Source: Streptomyces sp. NBC_01353
Lineage (GTDB): Bacteria; Actinomycetota; Actinomycetes; Streptomycetales; Streptomycetaceae
Reading direction: 5' to 3'
Length of the DNA: 64,000 nucleotides
Assembly: GCF_036237275.1 (NCBI RefSeq)
Contig: NZ_CP108352.1
Coordinates: 3,782,001 to 3,846,000, forward strand
A model generated the notes under the pieces. It did no database searches and was not told the DNA's origin. It worked only from the letters and a program-made list of their open reading frames with translations. This document shows positions 51,084-59,549 of this stretch, piece after piece; position 1 is the first letter of the stretch; the number at the start of each line of letters is the position of its first letter. A program made the translations under genes and the position numbers.

Positions 51084-51869
51084 TCAGGTCAGGATCTGGA
51101 CGGCGTAGAGGGCGCCGATGGCGGTGGCGAGGGTGCCGAGGAGGAGGCGCAGGAAGGTCTCGGGGAGGCGGGGCTGGAGGTGGGCGCCGAGGTAGCCGCC
51201 GACGAGTCCGCCCAGCCCGCAGGCGATTCCGAGCGACCAGTCGGGGGCGATGGAACCCTCGGCGGTCAGAGACAGCAGCGCGTACGTGCCGGCGCCGACG
51301 ACCGAGGTGACGAAGGTGGAGGCGAGCGCGGCCGGGGCGACCTCGGCGACGGGTGTCCCCCGTCCGGCGAGGATCGGGCCGAGGAGGGAACCACCACCGA
51401 TGCCGTAGATCCCGCCGACGGCCCCGACCGCCAAGGCCAGGCCGCCGGTCGACCGCGCGGACAGCGGCCGCACCGGCCGCTCCGCAGGGGCCGGTCGCAG
51501 TGTGCGCCAGCTCAGCCACAGGCCGAGAGGCAGCAGGAACACGGCGATCAGGAGGCGGAAGACGGCCGGGCCGGGGACGGCGAACACGCGGATGATCGCG
51601 CCGATCACGACCCCGGGGACGGTCCCGGCCAGCAGCAGGCGGCTCAACCGCCCGCCGAGCCGCCCGTCGCGGGCATGCCGGAGGAGGGCGCCCGGTCCGG
51701 CAACGACGTTGTAGAGCAGGTTCGTCGGTGTGACAGCAGGCGAGGGGACACCGAGGAGGCTGACCTGGACGGGCAGCAGGAACACCGCTCCGGAGACGCC
51801 CGCGGGCGCGGTCACCACGGAGATGACCAGCCCGGCGGCGAAGCCCAGGAGGCCGGAGGTCCAGTTCAT
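51084..51869 (-). CDS. TauE/SafE-family membrane protein
   Basis: A 261-residue transporter with seven to eight hydrophobic segments in two halves. GFAAGLVISVVTAPAGVSGAVFLLPVQ and GAVGGIYGIGGGSLLGPILAGRG are the repeated family motifs (the second with GIGGG-PG-like turn). Family members export sulfite, sulfoacetate or other organosulfur acids. No sulfur-metabolism genes are nearby. Confidence 0.88.
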   Translation of the reverse strand: MNWTSGLLGFAAGLVISVVTAPAGVSGAVFLLPVQVSLLGVPSPAVTPTNLLYNVVAGPGALLRHARDGRLGGRLSRLLLAGTVPGVVIGAIIRVFAVPGPAVFRLLIAVFLLPLGLWLSWRTLRPAPAERPVRPLSARSTGGLALAVGAVGGIYGIGGGSLLGPILAGRGTPVAEVAPAALASTFVTSVVGAGTYALLSLTAEGSIAPDWSLGIACGLGGLVGGYLGAHLQPRLPETFLRLLLGTLATAIGALYAVQILT

Positions 51870-52237
51870 GATGCGACCGTTTCGCAGATCATCGGATCAG
51901 TATCGGCGACCCTCCCGCCACCCCCGGCCGCGGGACGTACGCCCCCCACTTCCACCACTCCGGCCCTGGCCTCGGCCCCTGCGGGCCTGGGCGGCCGGCC
52001 TCCCCGCCTCAACGCCTTCGCCGACCGGAAGTCCGCCCAGGACGCGTGCCGCGGTGGACCTCGTTGCCCGGCCCGCCGCCGGCTGGGCCTTGGGTGATCG
52101 GGGGTTCACCCGGCCAACTTCTTTGGTGCATTTGCCAGTACGGGCTGTCGGCGGTGTCGGAGCAGACTCTCTGCCACTGGCGACCCGGAGGTCCGGCGTG
52201 GCCACGTACAGACCGAAGCGAAACGAGGGGGCGGCAC
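51870..52237. other. Intergenic region with no recognisable gene
   Basis: 368 bases between the divergent TauE and methyltransferase genes. The part 52100-52210 is lower in G+C and is likely promoter sequence. A plus-strand frame continuous with the methyltransferase has no coding character. I see no repeat or RNA gene here. Confidence 0.5.
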
Positions 52238-52981
52238 GTGAGCGTGCAGCAGTACGACGAGATAGGTGAGGCGTTCGAGGGGTTCAAGGCCCTGCCGTTG
52301 ACGCGATTCGGGGAGGTGCCGAGCTTCCTGGGCATGGTCGGGGACGTGCGCGGCAAGTCGGTCCTCGACCTGGCGTGCGGCACCGGTTTCTACAGCAGGG
52401 AGTTCAAGCGGCGCGGCGCCACGGACGTCTTCGGCGTCGACATCTCCGTCGAGATGATCGCCGCCGCGCGGCAGATCGAGGAGCGGGACCCGCTGGGTGT
52501 GCGGTACGAGGTCGGTGCCGTGGAGGAGCTGGAGTCCCTCGACCGGCGCTTCGACATCGCGCTGGCAGTGCAGTGCCTCAACTACGCCGAGGACATCGCG
52601 GCGATGGAGCGGATGTGTCGCAACATCCACCGGAGCCTGGTGCCGGGTGGAGAGTTCTTCGTGTTCGCCCAGAAGCCCGACTACGCGTTCGACTGCGCGT
52701 CCCTGGACACGTACGGGTTCCTCTGCGAGCCGCTCGGCGAGGAGATCGAGACGGGTCCGCGGGTGCGGGTCACGGCTCTCCTCGACCCGCAGCCGATCAG
52801 CATCACCGCCGCGGCCCCGCGTCGCGAGGTCTACGAGGACTGCCTGGCGGCGGCCGGCTTCAGTGAGGTGAAGTGGGTACCGCTGACGGTGTCCGAAGCC
52901 GGCATCCGTGAGTACGGCGAGGAGTTCTGGGCGGACCTCCTCGCGCACCCGCCGCTGGAGATGCTGCGCTGCCGCGCCTGA
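52238..52981 (+). CDS. SAM-dependent class I methyltransferase
   Basis: A 247-residue methyltransferase: motif I VLDLACGTGFYSREF (about 42-56), motif II FGVDISVEMIAAAR, and LAVQCLNYAEDI at motif IV. It resembles small-molecule N- and O-methyltransferases of Streptomyces natural-product pathways (ToxA-like). Start GTG with GAGGGGG 7 bases upstream. Substrate unknown. Confidence 0.88.
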   Translation: MSVQQYDEIGEAFEGFKALPLTRFGEVPSFLGMVGDVRGKSVLDLACGTGFYSREFKRRGATDVFGVDISVEMIAAARQIEERDPLGVRYEVGAVEELESLDRRFDIALAVQCLNYAEDIAAMERMCRNIHRSLVPGGEFFVFAQKPDYAFDCASLDTYGFLCEPLGEEIETGPRVRVTALLDPQPISITAAAPRREVYEDCLAAAGFSEVKWVPLTVSEAGIREYGEEFWADLLAHPPLEMLRCRA

Positions 52982-53038
52982 CCGCTTGACCGGCCGGCCG
53001 GTCGACCCGCCGGCCGGCCCGGCCCAGGGGGAGACTGC

Positions 53039-53395
53039 TCACCAGGTGCCGTGGTAGGCCAGGCTCACGGCCAAGGCGGCCACCGGCAGACAGAAAAACA
53101 CTGCCCAGGAGCCCAACTGGTAGTCACGGACCCGCAGGTGGGCACAGAACGCACCCAGGAAGTACAGCACGAGACCGGCGGCGGCGAGCATGCCCAGCAC
53201 CGGCACGGCGAACCCGGCCAGCAGTCCCAGCGCGCCCGCCGCCAACAGCGCGCCCAGCGGGCGCATCCAGGACCGAGGCACGCGCAATTTGTCCGCCTGG
53301 CTCTTGGGGTACTCGTGACCGATGAAGTTGGCGACAGCGGCCAAGCCGTTGATGGCCGAGGTGAGGAGGGTGACCACGAGGTAGACGGCGAACAC
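53039..53395 (-). CDS. DoxX-like membrane protein
   Basis: A 118-residue membrane protein with four helices (VFAVYLVVTLLTSAINGLAAV; LGALLAAGALGLLAGFAVPVLGMLAAAGLVLYFLGAF; SWAVFFCLPVAALAVSLAY) and the LRVPRSWMRPLG segment seen in DoxX-like families. I take the GTG at 53395, which has AAGAAGGAG 6 bases upstream; the upstream continuation of the frame is unrelated in composition. Function unknown. Confidence 0.75.
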   Translation of the reverse strand: MFAVYLVVTLLTSAINGLAAVANFIGHEYPKSQADKLRVPRSWMRPLGALLAAGALGLLAGFAVPVLGMLAAAGLVLYFLGAFCAHLRVRDYQLGSWAVFFCLPVAALAVSLAYHGTW

Positions 53396-53604
53396 GAAAA
53401 TCTCCTTCTTCGCGAGAACGACGGCTGGTTGTTCGCCTCCAGGACGAGGCAGCCCCCCAAGAACGTGACATGCCCCGTGCCACGTCAGTCGTCGCGCACA
53501 TCGGGCACGAAGAGCCGGGGACAGCCATCGTGGCCACCTCCCCGCAAGGGCCGTTCTTCGTGTTCCAGCAGGCGGAGGGCTATCGGGCTCCGGTGTGGCC
53601 ACGA

Positions 53605-53679
53605 CTGGGCCTCGATCCGGTTGAGCCAAGAGCTGTTGGTCGGGGTGTAGGCGATCTCCATCATCTGCCGTGGTTGTTG
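53605..53679 (-). pseudogene. IS630-family transposase fragment
   Basis: The minus strand reads MEIAYTPTNSSWLNRIEAQ, the conserved segment around the third catalytic acidic residue of IS630 DDE transposases (YTPTxxSWLNxxE). Only ~25 residues remain and the flanks do not continue the family. It lies between the DoxX-like gene and the HTH-protein gene and marks a former insertion. Confidence 0.75.
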
Positions 53680-53683
53680 ACGT

Positions 53684-54838
53684 CTAGTGCGCCAACCCGA
53701 CTGCTCCTGGGGCATCGGGATGTGGCCGGCCGTCGTCGGCGACTTCCTGGACGCGGAGGCGCCAGGGGGTGCGGTAGGCGTGGGAGCGGTCCTTCGGTGG
53801 ATGGTGGCGGGCGGCGGTCGCGGTACGGCAAGGGCCACAGCTGGTCTCGCCGGCGACGGGCCGGAAGGCGTGGTCGCCCCCCGGGCCGTCGCAGATCACG
53901 GGCTCGGCGGGGGTGACGGGCCTATCGGGGGCGAAGGCGACACCGGGAGTGGCGGCGGCAGGTTGCGGGGCCGGGGCGGGCATCTTCAGGGTCAGGCGGT
54001 GACGGATGAAGCCCGCCGGCGAACGGACCACACTCGGCAGACCGGAGGTCAGAGCGTGCCGCAGCTCGGCAGCGGAGAAACCTCGCCGGAACCACTCCGC
54101 CGCCGCCTCGGCCAGCCCTCGCGCCTCCCGGACGCCGAGCGACAGAACGGGGTTGGCGTGGCGGAGCGACAGCAACAGGCGTTCGGCTGCGGCTACTTCG
54201 GGGGCCGGAGCGGCGGCGAGGGGTGCGGCGGGTTCCTGGACCGGTACCGCGACGGGGTCCGGCGCCGTGGCCCGCTCCGGGACTGCGACGGGGTCCTGCG
54301 CCGTGGCCCGCTCCGGGACTGCGGCCGGAACAGGTTCCGGGTCCGGATCCGCTGACCGTTCCTGGAGCGGTTCCGGTTCGGCCTCGGCCTGCGGCTCTTT
54401 GGTGGGTGGGTGGGGAGAAGTCTTCTCCCGGTCTTCTTCTACCGGTTTAGAGCTGCCGAGTTTCGGCACCCCCGGAGAACCGACCGCCGGATTACCGAGA
54501 CTCGGTGGCACGTCATCCCGGACGGCGTTCGCCTCCTCACGCGTGAGGGTGACATTGGAGAGCAGTTGCTCCGTGACCCAATGCCCGCGTCCGCCCTGCC
54601 ACTTCCACTCGAAGTAGTAGCCGCAGGCCGCCAGGGATTCCTTCGCCTTCTGGTACGCCCGGGGCTTCATGCCCAGGTCGGCGGCGTGCGCACCGAGGGG
54701 CTTCGCAGCGGCGTCGCCGGGGAGGCCCTGGACGTAGATGACGAGGATCTTCGCGTCGCTGGTCAGACGCGGGTGTCGCACGACTTGGTGCGAGACCTTG
54801 GTGAAGCACCGAACCGGCGCGATAGCATGCCGAAGCAT
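53684..54838 (-). CDS. Winged-helix HTH protein with Pro/Glu repeat linker
   Basis: A 384-residue protein. The N-terminal ~110 residues form a winged helix (SSDAKILVIYVQGLPG; AADLGMKPRAYQKAKESLAACGYYFEWKWQGGRGHWVTEQLL) of a type widespread in Streptomyces and reminiscent of plasmid replication initiators. A Pro/Glu/Ala linker with tandem VPERATA(Q/P)DPVA units follows, then a helical region (AAEWFRRGFSAAELRHALTSGLP) and a C-terminal zinc-binding-like CDGPGGDHAF...CGPC. The start at 54838 (MLRHAIAPVRCFTKV) is preferred. Function unknown; DNA binding inferred. Confidence 0.7.
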   Translation of the reverse strand: MLRHAIAPVRCFTKVSHQVVRHPRLTSDAKILVIYVQGLPGDAAAKPLGAHAADLGMKPRAYQKAKESLAACGYYFEWKWQGGRGHWVTEQLLSNVTLTREEANAVRDDVPPSLGNPAVGSPGVPKLGSSKPVEEDREKTSPHPPTKEPQAEAEPEPLQERSADPDPEPVPAAVPERATAQDPVAVPERATAPDPVAVPVQEPAAPLAAAPAPEVAAAERLLLSLRHANPVLSLGVREARGLAEAAAEWFRRGFSAAELRHALTSGLPSVVRSPAGFIRHRLTLKMPAPAPQPAAATPGVAFAPDRPVTPAEPVICDGPGGDHAFRPVAGETSCGPCRTATAARHHPPKDRSHAYRTPWRLRVQEVADDGRPHPDAPGAVGLAH

Positions 54839-54940
54839 TTCTGGTGGACTCCATGATCCACTAGTGGTGAAGGTCCTCGGCTGGTGTTGGCGCACCCCCG
54901 GGGACCGCTCCATTTCATCTCACGGAGCGTAATTGCGCGG

Positions 54941-55351
54941 TCACCGTACCGCACACACCACCATCTCGTGCAACAAGTCCGGTACTACAAACGGGTCTTC
55001 GGTCGTCGGCAGGGATCGCCAGTCCAGCGGCCAGGTCGTCCCGTCGAGTGCAGGGATGCCGACGAACGCTTCACCCCGACCGTTGCGGCTCAGCGCCCGC
55101 GCCGGGGCCGGCCAGGCGTGGGCGGCGGCGGTCTGCGGGGGCAGCAGGAAGTACAGGTTCTTCTCACCGGTGGCCTCGCGGACGATCGGCCCGGCGTGGA
55201 AGTCCGTGAACTCCATGAGCCGGTACGCCACGTCCTCCCCGAGGAAGCCCCCGATCCGTACGGCGTCGAAGTGAACGCCCGCGTGCCGGAGGGCATGACC
55301 GGTGGCGGGAACCCAGGAAGGCACCCTGTCAAGCGACTTGCGTGAATTCAT
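54941..55351 (-). CDS. Hypothetical protein divergent from XRE-DUF397 pair
   Basis: A 136-residue protein (VHFDAVRIGGFLGEDVAYRLMEFTDFHAGPIVREATGEKNLYFLLPP). Such proteins regularly accompany XRE/DUF397 pairs in streptomycetes and resemble a prim-pol-like fragment found there, but I cannot name the family. It has no membrane segment or signal. ATG 55351 (MNSRKSLDRV) is chosen over a longer frame reaching into the regulator's leader. Confidence 0.7.
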   Translation of the reverse strand: MNSRKSLDRVPSWVPATGHALRHAGVHFDAVRIGGFLGEDVAYRLMEFTDFHAGPIVREATGEKNLYFLLPPQTAAAHAWPAPARALSRNGRGEAFVGIPALDGTTWPLDWRSLPTTEDPFVVPDLLHEMVVCAVR

Positions 55352-55401
55352 GACGCCAGCTTTCCGGCGCGGCTCTACTCTGACCAGCGCCACAGGCTGT
55401 T

Positions 55402-55418
55402 TGTGCACGACTGTGCAC
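55402..55418. promoter_or_regulatory. Direct TGTGCAC repeats before the XRE regulator gene
   Basis: TGTGCAC at 55402-55408 and 55412-55418, each containing the self-complementary GTGCAC, 16 bases before the GTG start. A similar pair, GGTGCAC-AAG-GTGCAC, is inside the regulator gene at about 55632-55647. Both are candidate binding sites of the XRE protein. Confidence 0.6.
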
Positions 55419-55433
55419 TTGGGGAGGTGGGTT

Positions 55434-56252
55434 GTGAACATCGGAAACAACGGGGGTCTGGGGGCCGCGAAGGCCTTCGGGAGACTCCTGCGCTTCTACC
55501 GGGAACGGGCGAAGGTATCGCAGCAGGCACTGGCCGACCGGACCGGATACTCCAAGTCCCAGGTGGCGATGATCGAGCGCGGGGAGCGTCGGCCGAGGGG
55601 GAACTTCGTCGAGATCGCGGACCCGATGCTGGGTGCACAAGGTGCACTTCTGGAGGTCGCCCAGGAGCTGACGGCAAGTGGGGTGGCGGCCTGGTTCGAG
55701 GACTACCTGGAGGAGGAGGCGAAGGCCGCGGGCATTCACAAGTACGAGACCCACCTCATCCCCGGCCTGCTTCAGACCGAGGAGTACGCACGGGCCGTCT
55801 TCGAGAGCGCCGTGCCCGCTTTGGAGGACGATGAGATAGCGGCCAGCATCACAGCCCGTATTGCCAGGCAAGACGTGTTCTTCCGCAAGCCGACGCCGCT
55901 CGTGACCTTCGTCCTGGAGAAGGCCGCACTCACCAAGCAGATCGGGGGTCCGGACGTCCTCCGGAAGAACCTGCTGTACGTGCGCGAGCGCGCCGGCCTG
56001 CGGAACGTCACTATCCAGGTGATGCTGGAGAACCGTTGGACCCATGCAGGGCTCAATGGGTCCTTCACGCTCCTTGAGACCGAGGAGCGTCGCAGCCAAC
56101 TCGTCTATGTCGAGGGGCAGGGCGGCAGGTACTTTCTCAGCGAACAGCCGGACGTGGGAGATGTCTTCGCCCGTTACAGCGCGCTGCGGGCGCAGGCTCT
56201 CGCCCCGGAGGACTCCGTACGACTCATCGAACAGGTGGCACGAGAGCTATGA
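55434..56252 (+). CDS. XRE-family regulator with DUF5753 domain
   Basis: A 272-residue regulator. HTH_XRE: LLRFYRERAKVSQQALADRTGYSKSQVAMIERGERRP (about 18-55). The rest is DUF5753, with its signature IHKYETHLIPGLLQTEEYARAVF. These proteins pair with a DUF397 protein and influence development and antibiotic production in Streptomyces (WhiJ is the known example). GTG 55434 has GGGGAGG upstream; the DUF397 gene overlaps its stop as ATGA. Confidence 0.93.
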   Translation: MNIGNNGGLGAAKAFGRLLRFYRERAKVSQQALADRTGYSKSQVAMIERGERRPRGNFVEIADPMLGAQGALLEVAQELTASGVAAWFEDYLEEEAKAAGIHKYETHLIPGLLQTEEYARAVFESAVPALEDDEIAASITARIARQDVFFRKPTPLVTFVLEKAALTKQIGGPDVLRKNLLYVRERAGLRNVTIQVMLENRWTHAGLNGSFTLLETEERRSQLVYVEGQGGRYFLSEQPDVGDVFARYSALRAQALAPEDSVRLIEQVAREL

Positions 56253-56491
56253 GCACCGACCTCAACTGGTTCAAGAGCAGCTACAGCGGCGACCAGGGCG
56301 GCGACTGCGTCGAGGTCGCCATCTCCTGGACGAAGTCCTCGTACAGCAGCGAGCAGGGCGGCAACTGCGTCGAGGTCGCCGCCTGCCCCCACACCGTCCA
56401 CGTCCGTGACTCCAAAGACACCTCCCTCCCCTCCCTCACCGTCACCCCCGACGCCTGGTCCCGCTTCCTTCGGGAGTTCGGCGGTCGCTGA
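56249..56491 (+). CDS. DUF397 protein with duplicated N-terminal unit
   Basis: An 80-residue DUF397 protein coupled to the XRE regulator. The core motif occurs twice: WFKSSYSGDQGGDCVEVA (7-24) and WTKSSYSSEQGGNCVEVA (27-44), followed by the usual VRDSKDTSLPSLTVTPDAWSRFL. Ordinary members have one copy. DUF397 partners modulate the DNA binding of their regulator. Confidence 0.93.
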   Translation: MSTDLNWFKSSYSGDQGGDCVEVAISWTKSSYSSEQGGNCVEVAACPHTVHVRDSKDTSLPSLTVTPDAWSRFLREFGGR

Positions 56492-56503
56492 CACACTCGG
56501 TTC

Positions 56504-57370
56504 GTGCGTGAACCGGTGATCATCGAAGCTCCGTCCGTGCTCGGGCTGCGGCCGTCCGGCGTTCAAGACCTGCCGGCGGCCCTGCTCGGAGGAATGGCGC
56601 GGGTCGGCCGTGTCGAGGCGCCCGTGTACGACCCGAAGCGGGACGTCGAGACCGGGGTGCTCAATCCGGGCGGCATCGCGGAGTACTCCGTACAGCTGGC
56701 AGATGTCGTCGGCGAGGTTCTCGACTCCGGGCGCTCTCCCGTCGTCCTCGGCGGTGACTGCAGCATCCTGCTCGGCAATCTCCTCGCCCTGCGCCGCCGT
56801 GGCCGGTACGGACTGCTGTTCCTCGACGGGCACACCGACTTCTACCAGCCGTCCGCCGAGCCGACCGGCGAGGTCGCGTCGATGGAGCTCGCCCTGGCCA
56901 CCGGCCGTGGTCCCCGGCTGCTCGCCGATCTCGAAGGGCGGGGGCCGCTCGTCCTGGACGAGGACGTCGTCGCGTTCGGGTTCCGGGACGCCGTCGAGTC
57001 CGCCGCGGCGGGTATGCAGCCCCTGCCGCTGCGGCTGTGCGCCCTTGACCTCGACGACGTGCGCACGGTCGGCGCCGCCGAGGCGATCCGGCAGGTCATG
57101 GGCCGACTGACCTTGGGCGATGGGTTCTGGGTCCATCTCGACGTCGATGTCCTTGACGACGCGATCATGCCCGCCGTCGACTACCGCCAGCCCGGTGGGC
57201 TGAGCTGGGCGGAGCTGGAGGACGTACTGCGGACGGCGCTCGCCCACGAGGGGGCCGTCGGGTTCGACGTCACGATCTTCAACCCGCGTCTCGACCCCGA
57301 CGGGACGATCGCGGCCCGGCTGACCGAGTGCCTGCGGCGGGGGCTTTCGGCACGGACGCGCCACGCCTGA
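56504..57370 (+). CDS. Arginase/agmatinase-family protein with altered metal site
   Basis: A 288-residue ureohydrolase-fold protein. Three of the four metal motifs are present: DGHTDF (108-113), HLDVDVLDD (211-219) and VGFDVTIFNPRLD. The first, normally GGDHS, is GGDCS, so Cys86 replaces a manganese-ligand histidine. A Cys at that place may still bind metal, or the protein may have changed activity. It follows the DUF397 gene by 12 bases and may be cotranscribed. Calling it arginase would be unsafe. Confidence 0.8.
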   Translation: MREPVIIEAPSVLGLRPSGVQDLPAALLGGMARVGRVEAPVYDPKRDVETGVLNPGGIAEYSVQLADVVGEVLDSGRSPVVLGGDCSILLGNLLALRRRGRYGLLFLDGHTDFYQPSAEPTGEVASMELALATGRGPRLLADLEGRGPLVLDEDVVAFGFRDAVESAAAGMQPLPLRLCALDLDDVRTVGAAEAIRQVMGRLTLGDGFWVHLDVDVLDDAIMPAVDYRQPGGLSWAELEDVLRTALAHEGAVGFDVTIFNPRLDPDGTIAARLTECLRRGLSARTRHA

Positions 57371-57384
57371 CGCGTCGGGAAAAG

Positions 57385-57414
57385 TTGACACGTCGGAATC
57401 TTCCGACGCATAGT
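57385..57414 (+). promoter_or_regulatory. ArsR-type operator inside the promoter
   Basis: TTGACA (57385-57390) is followed by the perfect palindrome CGTCGGAA-TC-TTCCGACG (57391-57408) and then CATAGT (57409-57414) as a -10. The operator fills the spacer, and the start codon is only 7 bases further on, so binding should block transcription of the ArsR-SRPBCC operon directly. Confidence 0.85.
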
Positions 57415-57421
57415 GCTGTGT

Positions 57422-57736
57422 ATGGCGGTAGTCGATGTGTTCAGCGCCCTGTCCAATCCCGTACGACGCAGGCTGTTGGAAGCCCTTCGCGACGGGCCGC
57501 GGGCCGCCGGGGATCTGGCCGGCGAGTTCGAGCTGAGCCGGCCCGCGGTCTCCGAGCACCTCGCGGTGCTCAGGAACGCGCGGCTGGTGCGTGAGGAGCC
57601 CCGGGGGAGGCATCGCTACTACCACCTGGAGGCGGCGCCCCTTGCCGAAGTCGGCGAGTGGCTGCACCCCTTCGAGCACTACTGGCGCACCCGGATGCGG
57701 GCGCTGAGCGACCTGATCGACGAGGAGAACCCGTGA
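57422..57736 (+). CDS. ArsR-family transcriptional regulator
   Basis: A 104-residue winged-helix protein (MAVVDVFSALSNPVRRRLLEALRDGPRAAGDLAGEFELSRPAVSEHLAVLRNARLVREE). No metal-binding cysteine pair is present, placing it in the SdpR-like subgroup that pairs with SRPBCC proteins rather than the metal sensors. It is autoregulated if the promoter palindrome at 57391 is its site. The next gene overlaps by GTGA. Confidence 0.92.
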   Translation: MAVVDVFSALSNPVRRRLLEALRDGPRAAGDLAGEFELSRPAVSEHLAVLRNARLVREEPRGRHRYYHLEAAPLAEVGEWLHPFEHYWRTRMRALSDLIDEENP

Positions 57737-58155
57737 CCACCCCCACCGAACCGAACGTCATCCACTGCGACCAGTTCATCGCCCACCCGCCCGCCAAGGT
57801 CTGGAAGGCGCTGACCGATCCCGAGCTGCACGCCCGCTGGTGGGCCGCCGGTGACGTGCGGGCCGTCGTGGGCCACCGCTTCACCCTGGACATGGGGAAC
57901 TGGGGGCATCAGGAGTGCGAGGTGCTCGCCGTCGAGCCCGAGCGCCTCCTCCGCTACAACTTCGCCCCGGGGACGCTGGACACCACGATCACCTGGGAGC
58001 TCCGCCCCGAAGGCACCGGCACCCGACTCTTCCTGGAGCACGCCGGGTTCGACCTGGACTCCCCGCTCGGCAAGCAGGCGCTCGAAGGAATGGGCCGCGG
58101 ATGGCCCGGCCTTCTGCGCCGCATCGAACCGGCCCTGGACGCCGTCAGCCAGTAG
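57733..58155 (+). CDS. SRPBCC/AHSA1 ligand-binding protein
   Basis: A 140-residue START-like protein: DQFIAHPPAKVWKALTDPELHARWWAAGDVRAV and GTRLFLEHAGFDLDSPLGKQALEGMGRGWPGLL match the AHSA1 group. In bacteria these are regularly coupled to an ArsR repressor, as here, and are thought to bind a hydrophobic ligand. GTG start overlaps the ArsR stop. Confidence 0.88.
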   Translation: MTTPTEPNVIHCDQFIAHPPAKVWKALTDPELHARWWAAGDVRAVVGHRFTLDMGNWGHQECEVLAVEPERLLRYNFAPGTLDTTITWELRPEGTGTRLFLEHAGFDLDSPLGKQALEGMGRGWPGLLRRIEPALDAVSQ

Positions 58156-58343
58156 GGGCCCACGTCGTCGTCCGGGGCAAGCCCCGCCGTCGTCCGGGGC
58201 GCCCTCCGGGGCAGGACCCCGTCGCCGCCCCGGGTCCGAATGAGTGGACTCACCGGGGCCCGGGGCCCAGGAAGGGGCGTACGACGGCGTCGTGGGGGGC
58301 ACGTTGGCGTTCCTGATCCTGAACCGGAAGAGGCGCCCCCGAC

Positions 58344-59540
58344 ATGCGACGTACCCCCGCCCGCCGACTGTTCGCCGCCGCGCTGCTCGTGGCGTCCGTG
58401 CTGGCCCCGGTGGCCACCACTTCCGCCACCGCCGTCCCCGCCGCCGTCGCCCACCACGGCGCGGAGGACTGCCCGCCCGACGGTCTCGGCCCCGAGCTGA
58501 CCGCTCGTCTCGACAAGGCCATCGAGGACGTCCGTAAGCAGGCCGGCATCCCGGGCCTCGTCGCCGGGCTGTGGATGCCGGGGAAGGGCAACTACGTCCG
58601 CGCGTTCGGTGTCGCCGACAAGGTCACGGGCGAGCCGATGAGCGCCGACGGCTTCGTGCGGATCGGCAGCGAGACCAAGACCTTCACGGTCACCGCGCTC
58701 CTGAAGCTCGTCGACGACCGCAAGGTCCGGCTGGACGACCCGATCTCCGACTACATCCGCGGTGTGCCCAACGGCCACAAGATCACGCTGCGCCACCTCG
58801 CCGAGATGCGCAGCGGCCTCTTCCCGTACACGTCCGACCCGGACTTCGTCCAGGATCTGCTGAGCGACCCGCAACGCTCGTTCACCCCGCACGAGGTGCT
58901 TGCCTACGGCTACAGGCACAAGAACACCTTCGCGCCGGGGGCGCAGTTCCAGTACTCCAACAGCAACCTCATCCTCCTCGGCCTCGTGGTCGAGAAGGTC
59001 AGCGGTCACCGCCTCGTCGACTTCATCGACAAGCGGGTCCTGCGCCCGGCCGACCTGCGGCACACGCTGCTCCCGGAGGGCTCGGAGTTCCCCGAGCCGC
59101 ACCCTCGTGGGTACACCAACCAGACGCTGAGCGGTGAGGTCGCCGACTCCACCGACTGGAACCCCAGTTGGGCGTGGTCGGCGGGGGCGATGATCTCGGA
59201 CCTGGAGGACCTGCGCCGCTGGGCGAAGATCGTCGCCACCGGGGAGCTGCTCAGCCCGGAGACCCAGGCCGAGCGGCTCAAGACGCTGCCGACGGGCTTT
59301 CCGGGCACCAGCTACGGCCTCGGCATCTTGAATGCCAGCGGCTGGATCGGGCACAACGGCTCCATCCCGGGCTACGAGACCGTGACCGTCTATCTGCCCT
59401 CGCAGAAGGCGACCTTGGTGCTCATGCTCAACACGGACATCACGTCCGAGGGCGAGGAGCCGAGCACGCTGGTCGCCCGGGCGATCACCGCGATCGCGAC
59501 GCCGAACAACGTGTACGACGGGGCGGTCCCGCCGCGCTGA
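58344..59540 (+). CDS. Secreted serine hydrolase (beta-lactamase/DD-peptidase family)
   Basis: A 398-residue exported protein with a Tat/Sec-type signal (RRTPARRLFAAALLVASVL). Catalytic motifs of the class C beta-lactamase/DD-carboxypeptidase fold: SETK (S109, K112), YSN (Y204-N206) and HNG near residue 340. It could be a D-alanyl-D-alanine carboxypeptidase, an esterase or a peptidase; the family does not decide. The 188 bases before it are GC-rich with a short GTCGTCCGGGGC duplication. Confidence 0.9.
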   Translation: MRRTPARRLFAAALLVASVLAPVATTSATAVPAAVAHHGAEDCPPDGLGPELTARLDKAIEDVRKQAGIPGLVAGLWMPGKGNYVRAFGVADKVTGEPMSADGFVRIGSETKTFTVTALLKLVDDRKVRLDDPISDYIRGVPNGHKITLRHLAEMRSGLFPYTSDPDFVQDLLSDPQRSFTPHEVLAYGYRHKNTFAPGAQFQYSNSNLILLGLVVEKVSGHRLVDFIDKRVLRPADLRHTLLPEGSEFPEPHPRGYTNQTLSGEVADSTDWNPSWAWSAGAMISDLEDLRRWAKIVATGELLSPETQAERLKTLPTGFPGTSYGLGILNASGWIGHNGSIPGYETVTVYLPSQKATLVLMLNTDITSEGEEPSTLVARAITAIATPNNVYDGAVPPR

Positions 59541-59549
59541 GCCCCGGCG

